DNA from: Hydrogenophilales bacterium CG12_big_fil_rev_8_21_14_0_65_61_21
GTDB taxonomy: Bacteria > Pseudomonadota > Gammaproteobacteria > Burkholderiales > Thiobacillaceae
Length of the DNA stretch: 47,197 nucleotides
Assembly (NCBI GenBank): GCA_002782005.1
Contig: PFGT01000116.1
Span: 1 to 47,197, forward strand
Direction of reading: 5' to 3'
Part shown: positions 1 to 8,731 of the stretch, piece after piece
Numbering within the stretch: position 1 is the first letter of the stretch
Layout: each line of letters opens with the position of its first letter
Translations under genes and position numbers: made by a program
The notes under the pieces: model-generated
Told to the model about the DNA's origin: nothing
Seen by the model: the letters and a program-made list of their open reading frames with translations, nothing else
Database searches by the model: none

Positions 1-222
1 CAACGGCGTGCCTTCAGATACCTTGTCGCCCACCTTGACCAGCAGCTTTTCCACCACGCCGGCCTGTGGACAGGGGATGTCCATGGCGGCCTTGTCCGAC
101 TCCACGGTAATCAGCGCGGCGTCCTTGGCGAGTGTGTCGCCTGGATTGACCAGAATGTCGATGACCGAGACATTCTTGAAACCACCGATGTCCGGGACTT
201 TTATTTCAATAGCTTGGTTCAT
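1..222 (-). CDS. lpdA: Dihydrolipoyl dehydrogenase, N-terminal lipoyl domain (partial, runs off left edge)
   Basis: Only the first 74 codons are inside the window; the frame is open to base 1. They encode a complete biotinyl/lipoyl-type domain with the lipoylation motif ESDKAAM (lipoyl lysine at residue 44), very like the start of AceF next door. The gene lies 73 bases downstream of aceF on the same strand. In betaproteobacteria the third gene of the aceE-aceF cluster is usually an E3 (dihydrolipoyl dehydrogenase) with an N-terminal lipoyl domain, so E3 is the inferred product. The FAD and NAD domains lie outside the window and were not seen. A second E2-like protein is the alternative. Start: ATG at 222, with a weak AGAG ribosome site. 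Confidence 0.75.
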   Translation of the reverse strand, partial: MNQAIEIKVPDIGGFKNVSVIDILVNPGDTLAKDAALITVESDKAAMDIPCPQAGVVEKLLVKVGDKVSEGTPL

Positions 223-263
223 TTCGATCTCTAAGACTTCTCGGAAATAGCCAATGGTCGACC

Positions 264-280
264 GGCGGGCACGGCCCGCC
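264..280. repeat. Short GC-rich inverted repeat between aceF and lpdA
   Basis: Seven-base perfect arms GGCGGGC / GCCCGCC around a 3-base loop lie in the 73-base aceF-lpdA gap. No T-run follows on either strand, so it does not look like an intrinsic terminator. It could be a processing or stability hairpin that sets the ratio of E2 to E3 message; that role is inference. Confidence 0.35.
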
Positions 281-295
281 CTATGCCGGCAGCCA

Positions 296-1624
296 TCACA
301 GTAGCAGCCGGCGCACGTCCGATAACATCAGACGCAGATGGCTGGTGAAGCGCGCGCCATCGGCGCCATCGATGACCCGATGGTCATAGGATAGCGATAG
401 CGGCAGCATCAGGCGCGGCTCGAATGCCTTGCTCTTGGCGTCATACACCGGCTTCATGCTGGCTCGCGACAGGCCCAGGATGGCCACCTCCGGACAGTTG
501 ATGATCGGCGTGAAGGCGGTGCCGCCGATGCCGCCCAGGCTGGATATGGTGAAGCAGCCGCCCTGCATGGCATCAATCTTGAGCTTGCGTTCGCGCGCCA
601 GTTCGGATAACTCACCGAGTTCGCGGGCGATGTCCATGACGTCTTTCTTGTTGACGTCGCGGATCACTGGCACCACCAGGCCGTCCGGGGTGTCGCAAGC
701 GAAGCCGATGTGGAAATATTTCTTCAGGATCAGGGTCTCGCCATCTGGCGCCAGCGAGGCATTGAATTGCGGCAAGGCACGCAAGGCGTTGACCACGGCC
801 TTCATCAGAAAGGCCAGCAGGGTCAGCTTGACACCGCGCTTGGCGGCCTCGTCCAGCATCGACTTGCGGAAGGCCTCCAGGTCAGTGATGTCGGCCTCGT
901 CGAACTGGGTGACGTGCGGCGCGGTGACCCAGTTGCGGTGCAGGTTGACCCCGGTCAGCTTCTTGATGCGTGACAACACCTGGCTGTCGATCTCGCCGAA
1001 CTGGGCGAAGTCGACCTGGGGCGCGGTCGGGATGGCGAGGCCGGAGCTACCGCCCATGTCTTCGCTGCGCGGTCGGGCCAATGCCACCTTGACCCAGTTC
1101 TGGACGTCTTCTTTCAGGATGCGGCCGTGCGGGCCGCTGCCCTCGATGCGGCAGAGGTCGGCGCCCAGCTCGCGGGCGAAGCGGCGCACCGACGGGCTGG
1201 CGTGGGCCGGTTTGCCAGCGCAGACTTGGACGCTGGCAGCGACCGGGTCGGGGCGGTGTTTAGGCGGGATATGGGTCGGCACTTCCGGGGCCGGGTGCGA
1301 CGGCGGCGGCACGGTGGCGACGGCCGTCGCAGCCGGCGGGGTGAATGAGGTCACCACCGGGGCCGCCGTAGCCGGGGCGTCGGCGCTGGCGGTATCCATC
1401 AGCAGGATAAGCGAGCCTTCCGACACCTTGTCGCCGACCTTCAGCTTGATCTCCTTGACCGTGCCGGCGAACGGCGCCGGGATGTCCATGGCCGCCTTGT
1501 CGGATTCCACGGTCATGATCGAGGCGTCGGCGGCCAGGCTGTCGCCGGGCTTGACCATGATCTCGATAACCTCGACTGCCTTGAAGTTGCCGATGTCGGG
1601 GACGATGACTTCCTTGATGCTCAT
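296..1624 (-). CDS. aceF: Pyruvate dehydrogenase E2, dihydrolipoamide acetyltransferase
   Basis: 442 aa E2 core enzyme that transfers the acetyl group from E1 to CoA in the cytoplasmic pyruvate dehydrogenase complex. Domain order: one lipoyl domain (about 1-75, lipoyl lysine K43 in ESDKAAM), a Pro/Ala-rich linker (about 80-140), a peripheral subunit-binding domain (about 143-180, beginning SPSVRRFAREL), and the catalytic CAT domain (about 205-442) ending with the active-site motif DHRVIDG (His415). It has one lipoyl domain where E. coli AceF has three, which is common outside enterics. The start ATG at 1624 follows a GGGAG-type ribosome site and lies 13 bases after aceE, so the two are co-transcribed. 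Confidence 0.96.
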   Translation of the reverse strand: MSIKEVIVPDIGNFKAVEVIEIMVKPGDSLAADASIMTVESDKAAMDIPAPFAGTVKEIKLKVGDKVSEGSLILLMDTASADAPATAAPVVTSFTPPAATAVATVPPPSHPAPEVPTHIPPKHRPDPVAASVQVCAGKPAHASPSVRRFARELGADLCRIEGSGPHGRILKEDVQNWVKVALARPRSEDMGGSSGLAIPTAPQVDFAQFGEIDSQVLSRIKKLTGVNLHRNWVTAPHVTQFDEADITDLEAFRKSMLDEAAKRGVKLTLLAFLMKAVVNALRALPQFNASLAPDGETLILKKYFHIGFACDTPDGLVVPVIRDVNKKDVMDIARELGELSELARERKLKIDAMQGGCFTISSLGGIGGTAFTPIINCPEVAILGLSRASMKPVYDAKSKAFEPRLMLPLSLSYDHRVIDGADGARFTSHLRLMLSDVRRLLL

Positions 1625-1637
1625 GATCTCGTCTCCC

Positions 1638-4310
1638 TTAAACGTTGACCGGGTTGGCCCGGTCGGCGTCTATGCCGTATTTCTTGATGGCTTCGGCAGC
1701 CTTCGCGGCGGCAATCGCGCCGTCGTCGGCCAGGGCCTTGAGCGCGGCCAGCACGACGTAATGACGGTCGATCTCGAAGAAGCGGCGCAAGGCCTCGCGC
1801 GAGTCGGAGCGGCCGAAACCGTCGGTGCCCAGGGTCACATAGCGGCGCTGGACGTAGGGCCGGATCTGATCCGGGAAGGCGCGGATGTAGTCGGTCGAGG
1901 CGATGATCGGGCCTTCGGTTTTGTCCAGACACTGCTCGACGTAGCTCAACTTCTGTTTTTTGTCCGGGTGCAGCAGGTTCCAGCGGTGGGTTTCCTGGGC
2001 CTCGCGGCGCAGCTCGTTAAAGCTGGTGGCGCTCCAGACGTCGGCGGCGACGCCCCAGTCGGCTTCGAGCAGTTCGGCGGCGGCCATGACCTCGCGCAGA
2101 ATGGCGCCGCTGCCCATGAGTTGCACGTGCGGTTTCTTTGTTTTGCCCTTGGCCTTGCCGCCTTCGCTCAGGCGATAGAGACCCTTGATGATGCCGGCCT
2201 CGGCGCCCTGGGGTAGTCCGGGGTGGCTGTAGTTCTCGTTCATCACCGTCAGGTAATAGAACACGTCTTCCTGTTCCTGGAACATCCGGCGCATCCCGTC
2301 CTGAATGATGACCGCCAATTCATAATGGAAGGTCGGGTCGTAGGACACGCAGTTGGGGATCAGCGCCGCTTGCAGATGGCTGTGACCGTCCTCGTGCTGC
2401 AAACCCTCGCCGTTCAACGTGGTCCGCCCCGCCGTGCCGCCGAGCAGGAAGCCGCGCGCGCGGGAGTCGCCGGCGGCCCAGGCGAGGTCACCGATGCGCT
2501 GGAAGCCGAACATCGAGTAATAGATGTAGAACGGGATCATCGGCACGCCGTTGGTGCTGTACGACGTCGCGGCGGCCAGCCAGGACGAGAAGGCGCCAGC
2601 CTCGTTGATGCCTTCTTCGAGTATCTGACCGCCCTTATCCTCGCGGTAATACATCACCTGGTCGGAGTCCACCGGCTCATAGAGTTGACCTGCCGAGGAA
2701 TAGATGCCCACGGTGCGGAATAGCCCCTCCATGCCGAAGGTGCGGGCCTCGTCCGGGATGATCGGGACGATGTGGCGGCCCAGGGTCTTGTCGCGCAACA
2801 ACGTGGTGAGGATGCGCACGAAGGCCATGGTGGTCGAGATAGAACGCTCGCCGGTGGCCTCCAGCATGGCCTGGAACGCTGACAGCGGCGGGGCCTCCAG
2901 AACGGCGGACTGGCGCTGGCGGCTGGGGATGTAACCGCCCAATTTTTCGCGCCGTTCGCGCAGGTATTTCATCTCGGCGCTGTCTTCGGCCGGGCGGTAG
3001 AACGGCAGCTTCTCCAGGTCTGCGTCGGAGATGGGAATATCGAAGCGGTCGCGGAAGGCGCGCAGGTCTTCCATGGCCATCTTCTTCTGCTGGTGGGTCG
3101 GGTTCTGGGCCTCGCCCGAGGCGCCCATGCCATAGCCCTTGACCGTCTTGGCCAGGATCACGGTGGGCTGGCCAGTGTGTTTGACCGCCGCCGCATAGGC
3201 CGCGTAGACCTTGTGCGGGTCGTGGCCGCCGCGATTCAGACGCCAGATGTCGTTGTCGGACATCGCCGCGACCATGTCCTTCAGCTCGGGATACTTGCCG
3301 AAGAAGTGCTCGCGCGTGTAGGCGCCGCCCTTGGCCTTGAAATTCTGGTATTCGCCGTCGACGCACTCTTCCATGCGCTTCTGCAACAGACCCTTGCTGT
3401 CCATGGCCAGGAGCGGATCCCAGTAGGAACCCCAGATCACCTTGAGCACATTCCAGCCGGCGCCTCGGAAGGCGGCCTCCAGTTCCTGGATGATCTTGCC
3501 GTTGCCACGCACCGGGCCGTCCAGGCGCTGCAAATTACAGTTGACCACGAAGATCAGGTTGTCCAGCTTTTCCCGCGAGGCCAGGGTGATGGCGCCCAGG
3601 GTCTCCGGCTCGTCGGTCTCGCCGTCGCCCAGGAAGGCCCAGACATGGCGGCCGGCGGTGTCGGCGATGCCCCGGTCATGCAGGTATTTGAGGAAGCGGG
3701 CCTGGTAGATCGCGGTGAGCGGGCCGAGGCCCATCGACACGGTGGGGAACTGCCAGAAGTCTGGCATCAGCCAGGGGTGCGGATAGGAGGGAATGCCGTG
3801 GCCGCCGGTTTCCTGACGGAAGTTGGCGAACTGCTCCTCGCTGATCCGGCCCTCGATGAAGGCGCGGGCGTAGATGCCGGGCGAGGAGTGGCCCTGGAAA
3901 TAGACCAGGTCGCCGCCTCGGTCGCCTTCCGGTGCCCGGAAAAAATGGTTGAAGCCGACTTCATACAGGGTGGCGGCCGACTGATAGCTGGCGATGTGGC
4001 CGCCCACGCCGGGCGCTTTTTCGTTGGCGCGCATCACGCAAGCGACAGCGTTCCAGCGGATCAGGGTCTTGATCCGGCGCTCCAGGGCGGTATCGCCCGG
4101 ATGCTTTTCCTGAAGGTGAACCGGGATGGTGTTCACATACGCCGTGGTGGCGTTATAAGGCAGATAGGCGCCGGACCGACGGGCCTTGTCGATCAGCCGT
4201 TCGAGCAGGTAGTGAGCGCGCTCGGGGCCTTCTTGTTCGATGACCGCGGCCAGGGCGTCCAGCCACTCGCGGGTTTCCTGCGGGTCGAGATCGGGGGAAT
4301 GGTGCGACAT
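1638..4310 (-). CDS. aceE: Pyruvate dehydrogenase E1 component (homodimeric type)
   Basis: 890 aa thiamine-diphosphate enzyme that decarboxylates pyruvate and reductively acetylates the E2 lipoyl group. The length matches E. coli AceE (887 aa). The TPP/Mg signature starts GDGETDEPE at residue 228 and ends with NCN about 30 residues later. The conserved N-terminal segment with HxxGHISSY-like composition (GGHIASYQSA) and the HYELAVIIQDG region are present. I chose ATG 4310 (MSHHSPDL) because GGAG lies about ten bases upstream; an in-frame upstream codon at 4343 has no such site. It is the first gene of aceE-aceF-lpdA, behind the promoter at 4426-4454, with a 5' leader of roughly 110 bases. Confidence 0.97.
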   Translation of the reverse strand: MSHHSPDLDPQETREWLDALAAVIEQEGPERAHYLLERLIDKARRSGAYLPYNATTAYVNTIPVHLQEKHPGDTALERRIKTLIRWNAVACVMRANEKAPGVGGHIASYQSAATLYEVGFNHFFRAPEGDRGGDLVYFQGHSSPGIYARAFIEGRISEEQFANFRQETGGHGIPSYPHPWLMPDFWQFPTVSMGLGPLTAIYQARFLKYLHDRGIADTAGRHVWAFLGDGETDEPETLGAITLASREKLDNLIFVVNCNLQRLDGPVRGNGKIIQELEAAFRGAGWNVLKVIWGSYWDPLLAMDSKGLLQKRMEECVDGEYQNFKAKGGAYTREHFFGKYPELKDMVAAMSDNDIWRLNRGGHDPHKVYAAYAAAVKHTGQPTVILAKTVKGYGMGASGEAQNPTHQQKKMAMEDLRAFRDRFDIPISDADLEKLPFYRPAEDSAEMKYLRERREKLGGYIPSRQRQSAVLEAPPLSAFQAMLEATGERSISTTMAFVRILTTLLRDKTLGRHIVPIIPDEARTFGMEGLFRTVGIYSSAGQLYEPVDSDQVMYYREDKGGQILEEGINEAGAFSSWLAAATSYSTNGVPMIPFYIYYSMFGFQRIGDLAWAAGDSRARGFLLGGTAGRTTLNGEGLQHEDGHSHLQAALIPNCVSYDPTFHYELAVIIQDGMRRMFQEQEDVFYYLTVMNENYSHPGLPQGAEAGIIKGLYRLSEGGKAKGKTKKPHVQLMGSGAILREVMAAAELLEADWGVAADVWSATSFNELRREAQETHRWNLLHPDKKQKLSYVEQCLDKTEGPIIASTDYIRAFPDQIRPYVQRRYVTLGTDGFGRSDSREALRRFFEIDRHYVVLAALKALADDGAIAAAKAAEAIKKYGIDADRANPVNV

Positions 4311-4425
4311 GTTAGGGTTTCTCCGGATGGTGCGCCGGGTCAACCGCGCTGGCTAGCCGCCGGCGTAGGTTCCCGGTTAGAAGATTATCGGTTTCGTGAA
4401 ACAATTGAGCCATTAACGGTGGCGA

Positions 4426-4454
4426 ATTATCGAGGCGGGCGAGCCTTAAGTCAA
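4426..4454 (-). promoter_or_regulatory. Sigma70-type promoter for aceE operon
   Basis: Read on the minus strand, -35 TTGACT (4449-4454) and -10 GATAAT (4426-4431) are separated by exactly 17 bases. Both hexamers match the consensus at 5 of 6 positions. The predicted transcript start is near 4419, about 110 bases upstream of the aceE ATG. It lies in the divergent gap with the aminopeptidase gene. Confidence 0.6.
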
Positions 4455-4497
4455 TTCAATACAGATTATTCGATTTTTTAATACTAAAGGATGGCTA

Positions 4498-6039
4498 ATG
4501 GCTAAACAGTCACATACCGAAGCGCATTTTCCGAAGCTGGTCGAGCAGGCCGACACCCTCATACAACGCCCTCCGCGAACCCGTCATCTGCTGACAGTGC
4601 TGCCCGCTGGCAAGGATTGGCATGACGCGCCGGAACATTCCCTGGCCCTGATGGCCTTGCAGCGGCAACGCAAAAAAGCGGATGCGCTCGGCAAACAGCC
4701 GCTGACCCTCGAATTACCCGGTGGCTGCCTGACCTCGTGGTTGCGGCTGGACGCCAGGCAGTCGGCCTTCGAGCGTCAGACTTTGTTGCGCAAGGCGCTC
4801 AAGCCATTGCTCGACGAGCAGCCGGAGGAGCTCGAAATTGCTGTTTTTGGCGACACTGCCTTTCGCGCCGCGATGGCGCGCGAAGCCGTCTATGTGGCCT
4901 GGCTGAACAATGCCGACCTGCCCAACTGGAAGGCTGACCGCACGCCATCGGCGTTGACACGGATCGTGGTCCACGGTGCTAAAAGCCGCGATGGTATGGC
5001 CCGCGAACGCGCCCTGGCCGAGGGCAACAGCCTGTGCCGAGAACTCACCATAGCGCCGCCCAACCTGCTCGCTCCGGCCAGCTACCGGGCGCGCATCCGG
5101 GCGCTGGCTGAGCAGCACGGCTGGGCAATCGAGGAATACGACATGAAGCGACTGAGGAAACTGAAGGCCGGTGCCTTCGTCGCCGTGGCGAGGGGCAGTG
5201 GCCATGAAGACGCGGCGATCGTCAGGCTCACCTACGGTGCGCCGGTGATGGGTGAGGGGAAAGGGGCGAGGAGTAAGGCCAAGGCCATCGCCCTGGTCGG
5301 CAAGGGCATCTGCTTTGACACCGGCGGTCATAACCTCAAGCCGGCGCGCTACATGCATAACATGCACGACGACATGAATGGCTCGGCGGTGGCCCTGGGT
5401 ATCTTGCTCGCTGCCACCCGGCTCAAACTGAAGACCAACCTGGAGGTCTGGCTGGCCATTGCCCAGAACCACCTGAGCCCCGAGGCCTATACCCAGAATG
5501 AAATCATTACCGCCCTGAACGGCGTCACCATCGAGATCGTCCACACCGACGCCGAGGGCCGCATGGTCCTGGCCGATACCCTGACCCTGGCGGCGCGGGA
5601 GAAGCCGGCCACGATCATCGATTTCGCCACCCTGACCGGCAGCATGGCCGTGGCGCTGGGCGAGCGTATGAGCGGCGCGATCGCCAACCGCGACGACCTG
5701 GCGGCTCAGGCCGTCGCGGCCGGGTTGGCGAGCGGCGAGCGGGTGGTTGCCTTCCCTCTGCCCGAGGACTACGACGAGGCGCTGGACTCCCAGGTCGCCG
5801 ACATCAAGCAATGCACACTGGAAGGCGAGGCCGACCACATCCTGGCCGCCCGCTTTCTAAGCCGCTTCGTGGACGACCGCCCCTGGTTGCATGTGGACCT
5901 GTCGAGCAGCCGCTGCAAGGGCGGGCTGGGCGCGGTAGGCTCGGACGTGACCGGATTCGGCGTGGCCCTGGGGCTGGAATTGCTGGATCGGCTGGCGGCT
6001 GGCCATTCGGCGCACGGGACGGCTGCCGCTGTGCGATAA
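4498..6039 (+). CDS. Leucyl aminopeptidase family protein (peptidase M17)
   Basis: 513 aa cytosolic dizinc aminopeptidase. An N-terminal M17-like domain (about 1-180) precedes the catalytic domain. The catalytic set is intact: Lys269 and Asp274 in [10 protein letters not shown], Lys281, Asp292 in HDDMNG, and Asp351/Glu353/Arg355 in HTDAEGR, in the same spacing as the family's metal ligands and catalytic Lys/Arg. It probably removes N-terminal residues from peptides during turnover. Whether it corresponds to PepA, PepB or another M17 subgroup is unclear, and the HNLKP segment differs from the common SGGISLKP form. Start ATG 4498 has AAAGGA six bases upstream; the nearer ATG at 4491 is out of frame and stops after four codons. 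Confidence 0.9.
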   Translation: MAKQSHTEAHFPKLVEQADTLIQRPPRTRHLLTVLPAGKDWHDAPEHSLALMALQRQRKKADALGKQPLTLELPGGCLTSWLRLDARQSAFERQTLLRKALKPLLDEQPEELEIAVFGDTAFRAAMAREAVYVAWLNNADLPNWKADRTPSALTRIVVHGAKSRDGMARERALAEGNSLCRELTIAPPNLLAPASYRARIRALAEQHGWAIEEYDMKRLRKLKAGAFVAVARGSGHEDAAIVRLTYGAPVMGEGKGARSKAKAIALVGKGICFDTGGHNLKPARYMHNMHDDMNGSAVALGILLAATRLKLKTNLEVWLAIAQNHLSPEAYTQNEIITALNGVTIEIVHTDAEGRMVLADTLTLAAREKPATIIDFATLTGSMAVALGERMSGAIANRDDLAAQAVAAGLASGERVVAFPLPEDYDEALDSQVADIKQCTLEGEADHILAARFLSRFVDDRPWLHVDLSSSRCKGGLGAVGSDVTGFGVALGLELLDRLAAGHSAHGTAAAVR

Positions 6040-6040
6040 T
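6032..6040 (+). promoter_or_regulatory. Possible extended -10 promoter for aroC
   Basis: TG-C-GATAAT (an extended -10 element; hexamer 5 of 6) overlaps the aminopeptidase stop codon. It would start transcription near 6047, about 27 bases before the aroC ATG. No convincing -35 is visible, so this is tentative. Confidence 0.3.
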
Positions 6041-6073
6041 TTCAGCAAAGCATCGACTTATTTCATCCAAATT

Positions 6074-7174
6074 ATGTCCGGCAACACCCTCGGCAAGCTG
6101 TTCTGCGTCACCTCCTTCGGTGAGTCCCATGGCCCGGCAATCGGCTGCGTGGTCGATGGCTGTCCGCCCGGCATGAGCCTGTCGGCCGAGGACATCCAGC
6201 TTGACCTGGATCGGCGCAAGCCGGGCACCTCGCGCCATGTCACTCAGCGCCGGGAGTCCGACACGGTGGAAATCCTATCCGGGGTGTTCGAGGGCCAGAC
6301 CACCGGCACGCCCATCGCCCTGTTGATCCGCAACGAGGATCAGCGCAGCAAGGATTATGGCAATATCGCCAACACCTTCCGGCCGGGCCACGCCGATTAC
6401 ACCTATTGGCAAAAATATGGCGTCCGCGATTATCGCGGCGGTGGCCGTGCCTCGGCCCGCGAAACGGCGGTGCGAGTGGCGGCCGGCGCTATCGCGAAGA
6501 AGTGGCTGTTCGAGAAATTCGGTACGGTGATTCGCGGTTACCTGGCCCAGCTCGGCCCGATCGAGATCGCTTTCAAGTCCTGGGCAAGCGTCGGCGAAAA
6601 CAGTTTTTTCTCGCCCGACCCGGGTGCCGTGGCCGATCTGGAAAGCTATATGGACGACCTACGCCAGGCCGGCGATTCGGTCGGCGCACGCATCAATGTG
6701 GTTGCGGAAAGGGTGCCGGTCGGGCTGGGTGAGCCGGTCTACGACCGCCTTGATGCCGACATCGCCTATGCCATGATGAGCATCAACGCGGTCAAGGGCG
6801 TGGAAATCGGCGACGGTTTTCGCTGCGTCGCCCAAAAGGGTAGCGAACATCGTGACGAGCTGACCCCGGCGGGTTTTCTCTCCAACCATGCCGGCGGCAC
6901 CCTGGGCGGCATCTCCAGCGGCCAGGACGTGCGGGTGTCGATGGCGGTCAAGCCGACCTCGTCGATTCGCATCCCCGGCCAGTCGATCGATATGGCGGGC
7001 CAGCCTACCGAGGTGGTGACCCATGGCCGGCACGACCCCTGCGTCGGCATTCGCGCCACCCCCATCGCCGAGGCCATGCTGGCCATCGTGCTGATGGATC
7101 ATGCCCTGCGCCAACGCGCCCAGAATGCCGATGTGCGGTGTCCGACGCCTATTATTCCTTCTTCAGCCCATTAG
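6074..7174 (+). CDS. aroC: Chorismate synthase
   Basis: 366 aa enzyme that converts EPSP to chorismate with reduced FMN, the last common step to aromatic amino acids, folate and quinones. The length is that of the bacterial family (about 360 aa). Family motifs are clear: GESHGPAIG near the N terminus, [10 protein letters not shown], the [12 protein letters not shown] segment and [11 protein letters not shown]. The product feeds trpFBA further along this same strand. The ribosome site before ATG 6074 is poor. It lies 34 bases after the aminopeptidase gene and may use the extended -10 element in that gap. Confidence 0.97.
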   Translation: MSGNTLGKLFCVTSFGESHGPAIGCVVDGCPPGMSLSAEDIQLDLDRRKPGTSRHVTQRRESDTVEILSGVFEGQTTGTPIALLIRNEDQRSKDYGNIANTFRPGHADYTYWQKYGVRDYRGGGRASARETAVRVAAGAIAKKWLFEKFGTVIRGYLAQLGPIEIAFKSWASVGENSFFSPDPGAVADLESYMDDLRQAGDSVGARINVVAERVPVGLGEPVYDRLDADIAYAMMSINAVKGVEIGDGFRCVAQKGSEHRDELTPAGFLSNHAGGTLGGISSGQDVRVSMAVKPTSSIRIPGQSIDMAGQPTEVVTHGRHDPCVGIRATPIAEAMLAIVLMDHALRQRAQNADVRCPTPIIPSSAH

Positions 7175-7196
7175 CTAATCTTTAAAGGAGCGAAAA

Positions 7197-7433
7197 ATGA
7201 TCGAAAGCCACGACCTCTTCAATGAGTTTCCCGAACATACCGAGGCCATCCGCAAGCTGGTGCTGGTCAATGACGACTTCGTCAAGATGATGCGGGATTA
7301 TGACGAGGTGGATCACAAGGTTCGGCGCATCGAACAGCGGGTCGATGCCGCCTCCCTGCTGTACGAGGAGGAATTGAAGCGTATGCGGGTCAGCCTCAAG
7401 GATCGGCTGTACAAGATGATTACTGCGGTTTGA
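7197..7433 (+). CDS. YdcH-like small protein (DUF465)
   Basis: 78 aa, charged and wholly alpha-helical in appearance, with the DUF465/YdcH pattern: an N-terminal HDLFNEFPEH segment, a central stretch in which a D-Y-D-E run precedes basic residues, and a C-terminal LKRMRVSLKDRLY helix. The biochemical function of the family is unknown. It has a strong AAGGAG ribosome site seven bases before ATG 7197, follows aroC by 22 bases, and is followed at once by a terminator-like hairpin. It is therefore probably the last gene of the aminopeptidase/aroC unit. Confidence 0.88.
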   Translation: MIESHDLFNEFPEHTEAIRKLVLVNDDFVKMMRDYDEVDHKVRRIEQRVDAASLLYEEELKRMRVSLKDRLYKMITAV

Positions 7434-7455
7434 TTGCCCGACACTACCCCATCCC

Positions 7456-7487
7456 GGCCCGGAGCGACCCTCCGGGCCGTTTTGTTT
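7456..7487 (+). terminator. Rho-independent terminator after the YdcH-like gene
   Basis: A perfect nine-base stem GGCCCGGAG / CTCCGGGCC (7456-7464 and 7470-7478) with loop CGACC is followed by GTTTTGTTT. It is one of the clearest intrinsic terminators in the window. It ends only four bases before the first possible start of the downstream MFS gene. Confidence 0.85.
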
Positions 7488-7491
7488 ACCC

Positions 7492-8658
7492 ATGGCGAGA
7501 TCGATGAGCCGAGTCCCCTACTGGCGTCTGTCCGGGTTTTATTTCTTCTACTTCGCCTTCGTCGGCGCCATGGCCCCGTACTGGGGGCTGTACCTGCGTT
7601 CGCTGACATTCAATGCCTTCCAGATCGGCGTGCTGATGTCGCTGCTACAGGTTATGCGCATCTTCGCGCCCAACATCTGGGGCCAGGTCGCCGATCGCAC
7701 CGGTAAGCGGGTGGCCATCGTTCAGATTGCCGCGGCGGTCAGTCTGGTCTCGTTCGTTGGGGTGTTTCTCGGCACCGGGTTCTGGTGGCTGTTCGCGGTG
7801 ATGAGCGTCATCAGCTTCTTCTGGAGCGCCTCGCTGCCACTGGTTGAAGCGACCACGTTGTCTCACCTGAAAGATCGTAGCGACCGTTATGGTCTGATCC
7901 GCCTGTGGGGCTCGGTCGGTTTCATCCTGGTGGTGGTGGGGCTGGGCGCGGCGCTCGATCATTGGCCGATCCGGCTGCTGCTCTGGGTCGTCATGGGTTT
8001 GCTGGTCGGCATCGTCCTGTTCGCCCGTTTTATCCCCGAGGCCGAGGCGGCCCAGTTGGAGACCGAGCAGGTCGCGCTCAAGGGCGTGCTGAGGCGGCCC
8101 GAGGTGGTAGCGCTGCTGGTTGCGGCGATGCTGATGGCTGCCGCCCATGGTCCGTATTACACCTTCTTCACCATCCACCTGGTCGATGCCGGCTACAGCA
8201 AGACCGCAGCCGGTTGGCTATGGGCCCTGGGGGTGATCTGCGAGGTCGGCGTGTTCATGGTCATGCCGAGGGTGCTCAAGCGGGTCCGGCCGGAGACGGT
8301 GCTCCTGGCGTCGCTATTCGCGGCGGCGATTCGGTTCCTGCTGATCGGCTGGTTTGTCGATAATTTGCCCTTGCTGTTGCTGGCCCAGTGGCTCCATGCC
8401 CTAACCTTCGCTGCCTATCACGCCGCCGCCATCGGCCTAGTGCACCGCCATTTTCGTGGCAAGAATCAGGCGCGCGGCCAGGCGCTCTACAACAGCTTGG
8501 CCTTCGGCGTCGGAGGTTCCATCGGCAGCCTGTATTCGGGCGCGGCCTGGCAGACGCTGGGTGGTGCCCAGACCTACACGATTGCTGCGGCCTTTGCCCT
8601 GGCCGGGGCGGCAGTGTTTCATTTTTGGGGTCGCGCCGCGCGGCCGGCTGGCGGGTAA
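7492..8658 (+). CDS. MFS transporter (MFS_1-like / nucleoside-H+ symporter type)
   Basis: 388 aa integral membrane protein with about 12 hydrophobic helices and the paired-repeat look of the major facilitator superfamily. The N terminus (YFFYFAFVGAMAPYWGLYL) and the loop ending WGQVADRTGKR fit the MFS_1-like family, which includes HcaT-like phenylpropionate carriers and LacY relatives. The substrate cannot be read from the sequence. ATG 7492 and ATG 7504 are both possible; neither has a good ribosome site. The terminator hairpin ends just upstream, so no separate promoter fits between them. Expression would need read-through or a promoter inside the hairpin region or the preceding gene. Confidence 0.85.
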   Translation: MARSMSRVPYWRLSGFYFFYFAFVGAMAPYWGLYLRSLTFNAFQIGVLMSLLQVMRIFAPNIWGQVADRTGKRVAIVQIAAAVSLVSFVGVFLGTGFWWLFAVMSVISFFWSASLPLVEATTLSHLKDRSDRYGLIRLWGSVGFILVVVGLGAALDHWPIRLLLWVVMGLLVGIVLFARFIPEAEAAQLETEQVALKGVLRRPEVVALLVAAMLMAAAHGPYYTFFTIHLVDAGYSKTAAGWLWALGVICEVGVFMVMPRVLKRVRPETVLLASLFAAAIRFLLIGWFVDNLPLLLLAQWLHALTFAAYHAAAIGLVHRHFRGKNQARGQALYNSLAFGVGGSIGSLYSGAAWQTLGGAQTYTIAAAFALAGAAVFHFWGRAARPAGG

Positions 8659-8731
8659 CGACTGGCCGGGGATGGCCAGGATATGAAATAATTCCACCTC
8701 TTTATCAAGTATTGGTCACGCTCAAGCCATC

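Noticed and set aside
429-2216. 595-codon open frame on the plus strand across aceF and aceE
   Set aside because: It lies opposite two certain genes, has a composition typical of a GC-rich antisense frame, and has no recognisable domain.
3093-4481. 462-codon open frame on the plus strand opposite aceE
   Set aside because: Antisense shadow of aceE in a high-G+C genome; no ribosome site or family match.
4714-5838. 374-codon minus-strand frame opposite the M17 aminopeptidase
   Set aside because: Shadow frame; the plus-strand gene has all catalytic residues.
8661-8690. CTGGCC / GGCCAG hairpin after the MFS gene
   Set aside because: Six-base stem without a T-run; not supported as a terminator or leu attenuator.
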